From contig SXHM01000027.1 in assembly GCA_005773695.1 (NCBI GenBank), positions 1 through 5,301 of the forward strand: DNA of 5,301 bases. The letters run 5' to 3'. The notes beneath the pieces are model-generated. The model searched no databases. It saw nothing but the letters and a program-made list of their open reading frames with translations, and was not told where the DNA came from. Of the stretch, positions 1 to 5,301 are shown one piece after another. Position 1 is the stretch's first letter. Each line of letters opens with the position of its first letter. The stretch comes from Bacteroidota bacterium. GTDB taxonomy: Bacteria > Bacteroidota > Bacteroidia > SXHM01. The translations under genes and the position numbers were made by a program.

Positions 1-481
1 GAATGCAAGTGGCAGAAGTTCTTTGCAATCTGTACTTGGTTATTTTTCAAAGCAAAACAATGCCTTGCTGGTACATAATACATTTACAGATTTAAATGAC
101 ATAAGATTTGCAGAAGCCTACAGCAAAAACATCTATTGGGTAACCTGTCCTAATGCAAATCTCTACATTGAGAATCGTTTACCCGATTATAATTTATTCA
201 TTGATGCAGGCTCAAAATTGACAATCGGAACCGATAGTCTTGCTAGAAATTATTCACTTTCAATACTGGATGAACTGAAAACGATTTCGTCACATTTTCA
301 AAATCTGAAATTAGAAACGCTTTTGCAATGGGCAACTCTCAATGGAGCTAAAGCATTAAATTTTCAAAATGAACTTGGCTCACTTGAACAAGGAAAAAAG
401 CCAGGAGTTTTGTTACTTGAGAATATAGATTTAGATACGTTATCTCTAACTCCTGAATCTAAAGTTAAGCGTCTGATTTAA
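1..481 (+). CDS. Amidohydrolase superfamily protein, C-terminal part (5' end outside window)
   Basis: The reading frame is open through the left edge, so the true start lies outside the window; the TTG at 23 is an internal Leu codon, not a start. About 159 residues are visible, against roughly 380 to 450 usual for the family. The product looks like a cytosolic metal-dependent deaminase/hydrolase of the cytosine deaminase, MtaD and TRZ/ATZ group. Visible marks are LVHNTFT (the strand-5 region whose His usually binds the metal), TCPNANLYIENRLPD (substrate-side loop), GTDSLARNYSLSILDELK (strand-8 metal Asp and following helix), and the closing ATLNGAKALNF...LGSLEQGKKPGVLLL that returns to the small composite sheet domain. 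The substrate cannot be told from this part; an aminodeoxyfutalosine- or nucleoside-type deaminase is possible. It converges on the next gene with no spacer between the stop codons. Confidence 0.85.
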   Translation, partial: NASGRSSLQSVLGYFSKQNNALLVHNTFTDLNDIRFAEAYSKNIYWVTCPNANLYIENRLPDYNLFIDAGSKLTIGTDSLARNYSLSILDELKTISSHFQNLKLETLLQWATLNGAKALNFQNELGSLEQGKKPGVLLLENIDLDTLSLTPESKVKRLI

Positions 482-1060
482 CTACCAATCTTCTTTTACA
501 GGCAGTCCTTTATCTTCCATGCCGGTAATCAAAGCGTCAATGATTTTTTTAATTTCCTGATCAACATTAGTCAACCATTGTGCATGTTTTTCAGCATCGG
601 CAGGTGCAGAATTTTTACCTGCAGGTAACTCATGATTCCATTGTTCAATTCCCTGATACGATGTTGCCATCTCGTTTATTTTAGTGATGGTATATTTATA
701 ACGTCCGTCTTTAAACAAGAGGAATAAACTGTATTGGATAGTAGCAACTTTTGATTCCACGCCCTTTTTATCAGTAGCCATAAGTGGAATTCGGATAAAT
801 CCTTCTATTTCATATTTCAATGAATCATTGGTTCTTATTTTTTCTGTTGGATTTTTATAATAAGAAAAGAACCATTTTTTTCCGCGCTTGTATAATTCAG
901 CAGCAGTAGCTCCTTGTATATTCATTACTGCAGTGTAAGTGATATACTCGCTTTTATCATCCATTGGAAGTTTTGGAAAAACTACCGTTTGTGTTTTCTG
1001 TGCGAATAAATTTACTGCTGCGAAGATTGAAATGAAAAGAAAAAATAGTTTTTTGTTCAT
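482..1060 (-). CDS. DUF4468 domain secreted protein
   Basis: This is a 192-residue protein of unknown function. Residues 1-20 form a clear Sec signal peptide: Lys-rich start, hydrophobic core FFLFISIFAAVNL, and a probable signal peptidase I site after LFA, leaving Gln21 as the mature N-terminus, which is common in Bacteroidetes exports. There is no lipobox Cys, so it should be periplasmic or exposed rather than a lipoprotein. Residues about 26-120 fit the DUF4468 (TBP-like fold) pattern: VVFPKLPMDDKSEYITYTAVMNI, then an ELYKRGKKWFFSYYKNP helix, then paired strands ending in YSLFLLFKDGRYKYTITKI. The C-terminal 60 residues are helical and charged (QWLTNVDQEIKKIIDALITGME). The ATG at 1060 directly precedes the signal peptide and has only an A/T-rich leader. 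The family assignment is from recalled pattern; no function is known to me. Confidence 0.8.
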   Translation of the reverse strand: MNKKLFFLFISIFAAVNLFAQKTQTVVFPKLPMDDKSEYITYTAVMNIQGATAAELYKRGKKWFFSYYKNPTEKIRTNDSLKYEIEGFIRIPLMATDKKGVESKVATIQYSLFLLFKDGRYKYTITKINEMATSYQGIEQWNHELPAGKNSAPADAEKHAQWLTNVDQEIKKIIDALITGMEDKGLPVKEDW

Positions 1061-1085
1061 GATTTTAAATTAGATTTTACGAGCA

Positions 1086-1121
1086 GCAAAAATAGAAATT
1101 AGATTGCTTCGCTATATTTGC
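1086..1121. repeat. Imperfect inverted repeat with two opposed -7-like boxes
   Basis: GCAAAAATAG (1086-1095) and CTATATTTGC (1112-1121) are inverted copies matching at 9 of 10 positions, separated by 16 bp. Each arm contains a perfect TAnnTTTG: TATTTTTG on the minus strand (1094-1087) and TATATTTG on the plus strand (1113-1120). The repeat lies in the 94-bp gap between the carboxypeptidase stop and the DUF4468 start. It may be two divergent promoter elements or an operator-like dyad; the sequence alone does not decide. Confidence 0.45.
1087..1094 (-). promoter_or_regulatory. Candidate -7 promoter element for the DUF4468 gene
   Basis: The minus strand reads TATTTTTG, an exact match to the Bacteroidetes sigma-ABfr -7 consensus TAnnTTTG, 27 nt from the ATG at 1060. 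This would give a short leader of about 20 nt. A TTG occurs upstream on the minus strand at 1123-1121, but the 26-nt spacing is longer than the usual 19-21, so the -33 element is weak or absent. The gene would then be transcribed separately from the carboxypeptidase upstream. Confidence 0.35.
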
Positions 1122-1154
1122 AACGTGGAGAAATCAAAAATAAAGCCAGAGAAA

Positions 1155-2168
1155 TCAGTTCGAACCGTTTTCGGTTGTCTCTTCAGTGCACTCATCAACA
1201 ATCACAGGCTCAAGATCCTGACCTAAAACACCAAGACCGATGCTTTTGTAATAGTTGTTAAACATGTTAACAGCAATATCATTCCTTGTAGTAGAACTTT
1301 CAACACCAAGGACAATTGAAATTACTCGGTGGTCGCAACGTTTTGAAGTTGCAACAATGCAGGTTTTTGCATTTTTGGTATATCCTGTTTTCAGACCGTC
1401 AATTTCGTTTTTGTAATACTTAACAAGTTTATTACGGTTCTCATATTCCAATTGATTGTAACCGTTATTAATAGTTTCTTTTTCACGTGAGGATATTTCT
1501 ACATATTCAGGATGTTTTAGAGCTTCACGAGCTAAAATCAGCAAATCTTCTGCTGTTGAATAGTTGTCTTTATTTCCTTTCTGTATTCCCGGTAAACCGT
1601 TAGAATTCCAGAAATGAGTGTTTTTCATCCCTAATTCCTTTGCTTTTTCGTTCATTCGTTGAACAAAATAATCTTCTGTTCCACATCCCCATTGCGCCAG
1701 AAGGAAAGCGGCATCATTTCCTGATCGTATCATGGCAGCTTCAAAAAGGTCTTCAACTGTAACAACAGTACCTTCTTTCAGAAAAACTCTTGAATCCATT
1801 ACCAAACTAGCTTCTTTTGTAACAGTAACTGGAGTTTTCCAATCAATAATCCCTTCTTTTATGTCTTCAATGGTAAGAAGTGCCACCATCATTTTTGTAA
1901 GAGAAGCAATAGGAACCTGCGTTTTCATCTGCTTTTGCCAAACAATGGTGTTGGTATTTACATCATATATCAATCCTGCACGCATGTATTTTTCGCTGTA
2001 ACCCAAGGTTGAATCAATAGCAATTGAAAACTCATTGGTCTTCTTAATTCGAAGAGTTCCTGTTGTGTCACTTGACAGAATGCCATTACCATAGCCCATA
2101 CCAGGCATTCTTCCGGGAAGCAGAAGAATAAGCAAAACAACAATTACAGGTGCAATGAAATTACGCAT
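1155..2168 (-). CDS. D-alanyl-D-alanine carboxypeptidase, peptidase S11 (low-molecular-mass PBP)
   Basis: This 337-residue serine DD-carboxypeptidase trims the terminal D-Ala from peptidoglycan stem peptides in the periplasm. The three penicilloyl-transferase motifs are intact and correctly ordered: SLTK (Ser89 nucleophile, Lys92), SGN (149-151) and KTG (260-262, in GLKTGYT). Other family marks are the FWNSNGLPG and STAEDL segments. An N-terminal hydrophobic stretch (residues about 4-18, FIAPVIVVLLILLLP) is a signal peptide or signal anchor; no clear AxA cleavage site is seen. The protein stops soon after the catalytic domain with an acidic tail (EPVIVDECTEETTENGSN), so the PBP5-type C-terminal domain and amphipathic membrane helix are missing. 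The ATG at 2168 is chosen because it directly precedes the hydrophobic segment and lies about 45 nt below a promoter match. The frame is open up to a TTG at 2234 and also has an ATG at 2210. It lies downstream of ispD in the same direction. Confidence 0.9.
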   Translation of the reverse strand: MRNFIAPVIVVLLILLLPGRMPGMGYGNGILSSDTTGTLRIKKTNEFSIAIDSTLGYSEKYMRAGLIYDVNTNTIVWQKQMKTQVPIASLTKMMVALLTIEDIKEGIIDWKTPVTVTKEASLVMDSRVFLKEGTVVTVEDLFEAAMIRSGNDAAFLLAQWGCGTEDYFVQRMNEKAKELGMKNTHFWNSNGLPGIQKGNKDNYSTAEDLLILAREALKHPEYVEISSREKETINNGYNQLEYENRNKLVKYYKNEIDGLKTGYTKNAKTCIVATSKRCDHRVISIVLGVESSTTRNDIAVNMFNNYYKSIGLGVLGQDLEPVIVDECTEETTENGSN

Positions 2169-2220
2169 GGCTTTTACTAGTATAACGTTGTTTTCTTTTA
2201 AATATTGCATTTGAAGGATG

Positions 2221-2251
2221 CAAGTATAAAACAACGTAGCTTAAAACGCAA
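2221..2251 (-). promoter_or_regulatory. Candidate Bacteroidetes promoter for the S11 carboxypeptidase
   Basis: On the minus strand a TTG (2251-2249) is followed after 20 nt by TATACTTG (2228-2221), which matches the -7 consensus TAnnTTTG at all but one position. Both element type and spacing fit the phylum's housekeeping promoter. The implied start of transcription is near 2215, leaving a leader of about 45 nt to the ATG at 2168. This would place the TTG at 2234 inside the promoter and the ATG at 2210 almost at the transcript end, which supports the 2168 start. Confidence 0.5.
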
Positions 2252-2286
2252 TTAAACCTAAAAGGTTCTTTTTAACAGCAGAATGT

Positions 2287-2970
2287 TTAAAACACTTTGG
2301 ATTTATCTGAATTGACAAGGGTTTCAGCAACAAGAAAGTCTGAGGGGGTTGTTATTTTGATGTTTTCAGCGTTTCCTTCTGTTAAATGCACTGTAAATCC
2401 TGATGCTTCCACAACGCTCGCATCATCGGTAAAGAAGGTTTGATACTCAGTCTGATAAGCCGAAATAAGCACATCTGAACGGAAACACTGCGGTGTTTGC
2501 ACCAAAACATGCTTGTTCCGGTCTAATGAACGGCTTTCGTGCCCGTTAAAGAAGCGTATGGAGTCATTCAACTGCACAAATGGAACTGCAGCACCAAACT
2601 TCTCGGCAGCTTCATAGCTTCGGGTAATAGTTTGGTTTGAAACTAAAGGACGGGCTGCATCATGCACACCTACAATACCCTTTTCGCTTATTATTTGTAA
2701 GCCGTTTTGTACGGAATGAAAGCGGGTCTCGCCACCTGTAACTAATTTGTGTGGAATGCGGAAATTATATTCAGAGCAGAGTTTTTCCCATGCCGAAAAG
2801 AAATCGGCTGGCAGGGCAACAATTACTTCATTGGCATTATCAAAATTGTAAAAAGCCTCTAATGAGTAAAATAAAACAGGTTTACCAGCAAGAGGTAAAA
2901 ACTGTTTAGGCGTGGATGAATGCATTCGCGTTCCGGAACCTCCTGCAACTATTATGGCGTATCTCTTCAT
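2287..2970 (-). CDS. ispD: 2-C-methyl-D-erythritol 4-phosphate cytidylyltransferase
   Basis: IspD joins CTP and 2-C-methyl-D-erythritol 4-phosphate to give CDP-ME and pyrophosphate, the third step of the MEP route to isoprenoids, in the cytoplasm. At 227 residues it is of normal single-domain length. The CTP-binding loop [16 protein letters not shown] (residues about 9-24) carries the conserved Arg15 and Lys22. VHDAARP (102-108) holds the Asp/Arg pair, TPQCF (159-163) and FTDDAS (180-185) are typical, and [10 protein letters not shown] near the C-terminus holds the conserved substrate-contacting Lys205. The start is taken at 2970 because its ATG overlaps the obgE stop as ATGA, a standard translational-coupling arrangement; this places [11 protein letters not shown] at the usual distance from the nucleotide loop. 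An in-frame ATG at 2988 would add six residues (MEKYKR) and overlap obgE by 22 nt; it is less likely. It probably shares the hpt-adk-obgE transcript. Confidence 0.95.
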   Translation of the reverse strand: MKRYAIIVAGGSGTRMHSSTPKQFLPLAGKPVLFYSLEAFYNFDNANEVIVALPADFFSAWEKLCSEYNFRIPHKLVTGGETRFHSVQNGLQIISEKGIVGVHDAARPLVSNQTITRSYEAAEKFGAAVPFVQLNDSIRFFNGHESRSLDRNKHVLVQTPQCFRSDVLISAYQTEYQTFFTDDASVVEASGFTVHLTEGNAENIKITTPSDFLVAETLVNSDKSKVF

Positions 2971-3968
2971 CCGTTTATACTTTTCCATATAGCATCTTTT
3001 AGTTTTGTGATGCCTTTTTCAGTATGCGATGATATAAAAAGTATTTCGATTCCATTAATTGATTTTTTCACTTCCTTTTTCAATTCTGCCTCCAGTTCAT
3101 CATCTAATAAATCGCATTTGGTTATTGCCAGCAAGCGTTTTTTGTGAAGTAACTCGGGATTATATTCCTTCAATTCGTTCAGAAGTATTTTGTACTCTTT
3201 TGCTATATCATTTGTATCGGCAGGAACCATGAATAATAAAATGGAGTTACGCTCAATATGGCGCAGGAAACGAATTCCCAATCCTCTTCCTTCATGCGCC
3301 CCTTCAATAATTCCAGGAATATCTGCCATTACAAAACTTTTGTAATCGCGGTATTTTACAATACCCAAATTAGGAACCAATGTAGTAAAAGGGTAATTAG
3401 CAATTTCAGGCTTGGCTGCAGAAACTACTGAAAGTAAAGTAGATTTTCCCGCATTCGGAAAACCAACCAAACCTACATCTGCTAGTATTTTCAGCTCCAG
3501 AATTTTCCATTCTTCCTTGCCTGCTTCGCCTGGTTGTGCATAATTTGGGGCTTGGTTGGTTGAGGATTTAAAATGATCATTACCCTGCCCTCCCCGGCCA
3601 CCTGCAAGTATAACATGCTCTTCTCCGTTTTGGGTTATTTCAAACTCAACTTCTCCGGATTCGGAATTTTTTACAATGGTTCCCAGCGGCACTTCTAATA
3701 TCTCATCTTTACCTTCAGCGCCTGTTTTGCGAGAACTTCCTCCGCCTTCGCCAGGGCCGGCAATAACGTGCTTTCTAAATTTCAGGTGAATTAATGTCCA
3801 GACCTGATTGCTTCCTTTAAGAATTATGTGTCCGCCACGCCCGCCATCACCACCATCTGGACCACCTTTTGAATTTTGCTTATCGCGGTGAAAATGTCTA
3901 GAGCCCGGCCCACCTGCTCCCGAGCGGCAGCAGATTTTCACATAATCAACAAAATTGGATTCGGACAT
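2967..3968 (-). CDS. obgE: Obg-family GTPase (ribosome assembly)
   Basis: Obg/CgtA is an essential cytoplasmic GTPase that acts in late 50S ribosome assembly and links growth to nucleotide state. In this 333-residue protein, residues about 4-160 form the glycine-rich OBG domain (for example [12 protein letters not shown] at 35-46, TGAEG at 82-86 and GGRGGQGND at 123-131). The G domain follows: G1 GFPNAGKST (169-177), G2 YPFTTLVPN (192-200), G3 DIPGI (216-220), G4 TKCD (283-286) and G5 near ISSHTEKG (312-319). It ends about 14 residues after G5, so the OCT domain found in Firmicutes Obg is absent, as is usual in this phylum. ATG at 3968 gives the expected start [12 protein letters not shown]. 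It is preceded by 86 nt after adk that contain a repeat, and its stop overlaps the ispD start by 4 nt. Confidence 0.97.
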   Translation of the reverse strand: MSESNFVDYVKICCRSGAGGPGSRHFHRDKQNSKGGPDGGDGGRGGHIILKGSNQVWTLIHLKFRKHVIAGPGEGGGSSRKTGAEGKDEILEVPLGTIVKNSESGEVEFEITQNGEEHVILAGGRGGQGNDHFKSSTNQAPNYAQPGEAGKEEWKILELKILADVGLVGFPNAGKSTLLSVVSAAKPEIANYPFTTLVPNLGIVKYRDYKSFVMADIPGIIEGAHEGRGLGIRFLRHIERNSILLFMVPADTNDIAKEYKILLNELKEYNPELLHKKRLLAITKCDLLDDELEAELKKEVKKSINGIEILFISSHTEKGITKLKDAIWKSING

Positions 3969-3981
3969 AAATTAGTTTTCT

Positions 3982-4031
3982 CGCAGATGCGCAAAGGTCG
4001 CAAAGTTTCTGCATGGTTATTCGCTTTGCGC
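3982..4031. repeat. CGCAAAG-type intergenic repeat with inverted copy (adk-obgE gap)
   Basis: Three near-tandem units lie on the plus strand: CGCAGAT (3982-3988), CGCAAAG (3990-3996) and CGCAAAG (3999-4005). An inverted copy CTTTGCGC lies at 4024-4031 and is an exact reverse complement of GCGCAAAG (3989-3996). In the obgE leader transcript the inverted copy could pair with either of two CGCAAAG units, giving an 8-bp stem with a 27-nt loop or a 7-bp stem with an 18-nt loop. No T-run follows, so it does not look like an intrinsic terminator. From memory, CGCAAAG/CGCAGAT-rich stretches are common dispersed intergenic repeats in Bacteroidetes genomes; this window cannot show copy number. Confidence 0.55.
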
Positions 4032-4054
4032 TCAATACGCATTTGTGAGACAAT

Positions 4055-4624
4055 TTACTTATCAATTAAACTGCACAAAGCAGCGAAAATTTCATCAATA
4101 CTTCCTATGCCATTCACCGCATGAAATTTATTCTGTGCAGTATAATATTGTTTTAAAGGTGCTGTTTTGTTGTTGTATTCATTAATGCGGTTGCGGATTA
4201 TGCTTTCATTACTGTCGTCAGCACGGCCTGAGTCTTTGCCGCGATGCAACAAACGTTTGGTCAGTTCTTCGTTATCAACTTCGAGGGCCAGCATCATGGA
4301 AACTGCAGTGCTTTTTTCTGCCAACAATTTATCCAACGCCTCTGCTTGCGCAGTGGTACGCGGGAAGCCATCAAAAATGAAGCCTTTGGCATTTTTATTT
4401 TCTTCCAGTTTATTGTCAATCATTCCTATTACCACTTCATCGGGAACAAGAACTCCGGCATCCATCAGCTTTTTGGCTTCAAGTCCAAGGGTGGTTTGGT
4501 TTTTAATCTCATTGCGCAGAATATCGCCTGTTGAAAGATGAACCAGTTGGTAATTAGCAATTAGTTTTTCGCTTTGAGTTCCTTTTCCTGCGCCCGGAGG
4601 ACCAAATAAAACAAGGTTAAGCAT
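4055..4624 (-). CDS. adk: Adenylate kinase, short-LID form
   Basis: Adenylate kinase interconverts ATP + AMP and 2 ADP in the cytoplasm and sets the adenylate energy charge. The 189-residue product has the P-loop GPPGAGKGT (8-16), the AMP-binding STGD (31-34), the DGFPRT motif (85-90), a LID arginine in LLHRGKDSGRADDS (about 125-138), and the helix SIIRNRINEYNNKTAPL. The LID is only about a dozen residues and has no four-Cys zinc knuckle, so this is the short type, which explains the length below the 214 or so residues of the E. coli enzyme. The ATG at 4624 gives MLNLVLFGPPGAGKGT, with no room for a later start before the P-loop. It follows hpt by 15 nt and is very probably co-transcribed with it; obgE follows after 86 nt. 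Confidence 0.97.
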   Translation of the reverse strand: MLNLVLFGPPGAGKGTQSEKLIANYQLVHLSTGDILRNEIKNQTTLGLEAKKLMDAGVLVPDEVVIGMIDNKLEENKNAKGFIFDGFPRTTAQAEALDKLLAEKSTAVSMMLALEVDNEELTKRLLHRGKDSGRADDSNESIIRNRINEYNNKTAPLKQYYTAQNKFHAVNGIGSIDEIFAALCSLIDK

Positions 4625-4639
4625 GATGGTAAAGTTTAA

Positions 4640-5296
4640 TTATTCAACAATTTTATAAATCTCTGGCAGGTTACGTCCCAATCCATTGTAGTCTAAACCA
4701 TAACCTACTACAAAATCATTGGGGATTTCCATGCCGATGTAATCAATTTTAAAGTCTTTTTTGAAAGCTGCCGGCTTAAAAAGCAGTGTTGCAATTTTTA
4801 TAGAACCAGGTTGTTCATTTTCTAGTAATGGTAACAACTTGGCAATGGTATTTCCACTGTCTATAATATCTTCAACTAAAACAATAGTTCTTCCTTTTAT
4901 ATCTTCTTTTAAACCGATTTGTGTTTTTACTTCGCCTGATGATTCAGTGCCCTCATAAGAGGATACTTTAATAAAACTTACTTCGCACGGAGTTTCGATT
5001 TTTCGCAATAAATCAGCGGCAAAGAGGAAAACACCATTTAATACACAAATAAACAAGGGGTTTTTATCCGAAAGATCGGCATTGATTTTTGCGGCTAGTT
5101 TGGCTACCGTTTTATCAATTTCTGTTGCGCTGATATTGCTGGGATTATTGAATAAACCGAAGAGTTCAGCTTCGTAAAAGCAGCGGTTTTTCGTGTTTTT
5201 TGAATCATTGTAATGATAGAAATCAGAAAAACATAATGCGAACCAACTATGTGCGCGATTATTTTTTGTTAGTGCGCGCTGTAAATCAGAATTCAT
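4640..5296 (-). CDS. hpt: Hypoxanthine phosphoribosyltransferase with atypical N-terminus
   Basis: This cytoplasmic purine-salvage enzyme transfers the phosphoribosyl group of PRPP to hypoxanthine (and usually guanine), giving IMP or GMP. Family marks are the pyrophosphate loop VLNG (85-88), the flexible loop SSYEGTESSG (112-121), the PRPP-binding VLVEDIIDSGNT (139-150) with the acidic pair and Asp, the base-contacting Lys174 in LLFKP, and the IPNDFVVGYGLDYN segment (191-204). The frame from 4640 to about 5160 is secure. The N-terminus is not: ATG 5296 gives 218 residues against about 175-185 usual, and the first 40 or so residues (MNSDLQRALTKNNRAHSWF...) resemble nothing I know. No ATG, GTG or TTG occurs in frame between 5296 and the conserved part, and the frame is open to the right edge. 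ATG 5296 sits in TAATG, so an upstream gene may end there. See the finding on a possible one-base indel. Confidence 0.85.
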   Translation of the reverse strand: MNSDLQRALTKNNRAHSWFALCFSDFYHYNDSKNTKNRCFYEAELFGLFNNPSNISATEIDKTVAKLAAKINADLSDKNPLFICVLNGVFLFAADLLRKIETPCEVSFIKVSSYEGTESSGEVKTQIGLKEDIKGRTIVLVEDIIDSGNTIAKLLPLLENEQPGSIKIATLLFKPAAFKKDFKIDYIGMEIPNDFVVGYGLDYNGLGRNLPEIYKIVE

Positions 5297-5301
5297 TACA
5301 C

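Noticed and set aside
1163..1176. AACCG-TTTT-CGGTT hairpin at the end of the carboxypeptidase gene
   Set aside because: It lies within the last codons, has a 5-bp stem and no T-run on the minus strand, so it does not qualify as a terminator.
2169..2234. N-terminal extension of the carboxypeptidase from TTG 2234 or ATG 2210
   Set aside because: The added residues precede the signal segment, and the region matches a promoter; ATG 2168 fits a secreted protein better.
2255..2272. AACCT-AAA-AGGTT hairpin followed by CTTTTT on the plus strand, terminator-like
   Set aside because: The stem is only 5 bp and AT-rich, and no plus-strand gene ends there; on the minus strand, where ispD ends, no T-run follows.
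2971..2988. Earlier ATG for ispD at 2988
   Set aside because: It would add MEKYKR before the first strand and overlap obgE by 22 nt, while ATG 2970 gives the standard ATGA overlap.
4167..4541. Open plus-strand frame of 124 codons opposite adk, and similar open frames opposite the carboxypeptidase, obgE and hpt
   Set aside because: These are antisense to well-conserved genes, show no recognisable protein features and reflect the codon use of the real strand.
1..5301. Search for tRNA/rRNA genes, CRISPR repeats, insertion-sequence ends, toxin-antitoxin or defence genes
   Set aside because: Nothing of this kind is visible by eye; nearly all bases are explained by housekeeping genes and short gaps.

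Overview
The window looks like ordinary chromosomal DNA from a member of the Bacteroidetes (Bacteroidota). It is AT-rich. It carries a DUF4468 secreted protein, a family seen almost only in that phylum. Its Obg GTPase ends straight after the G domain and its adenylate kinase has a short LID. Start codons lack strong Shine-Dalgarno sequences, and there are matches to the Bacteroidetes sigma-factor -7 element (TAnnTTTG). The genus cannot be told from this stretch.

Layout, left to right. A plus-strand gene enters from the left edge and ends at 481; it is the C-terminal part of an amidohydrolase. Its stop codon directly abuts the stop codon of a convergent minus-strand gene. Everything from 482 to the right edge is on the minus strand. 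In transcription order (right to left) it reads: hypoxanthine phosphoribosyltransferase (hpt), adenylate kinase (adk), the ribosome-associated GTPase Obg (obgE), the isoprenoid enzyme IspD (ispD), an S11 D-Ala-D-Ala carboxypeptidase, and the DUF4468 protein.

The block hpt-adk-obgE-ispD looks like one transcription unit: 15 nt between hpt and adk, 86 nt between adk and obgE, and a 4-nt ATGA overlap between obgE and ispD. It joins purine salvage, adenylate balance, ribosome assembly and isoprenoid precursor synthesis, a housekeeping growth cluster. The carboxypeptidase and the DUF4468 gene each have a candidate promoter of their own.

I see no mobile element, CRISPR array, RNA gene, defence system or otherwise undescribed system. 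The points that merit a second look are: an unusual N-terminus on Hpt, which could be a real extension, a mis-called start or a one-base homopolymer indel; a small CGCAAAG-type repeat with an inverted copy between adk and obgE; an inverted repeat holding two opposed -7-like boxes upstream of the DUF4468 gene; and convergent stop codons with no spacer.
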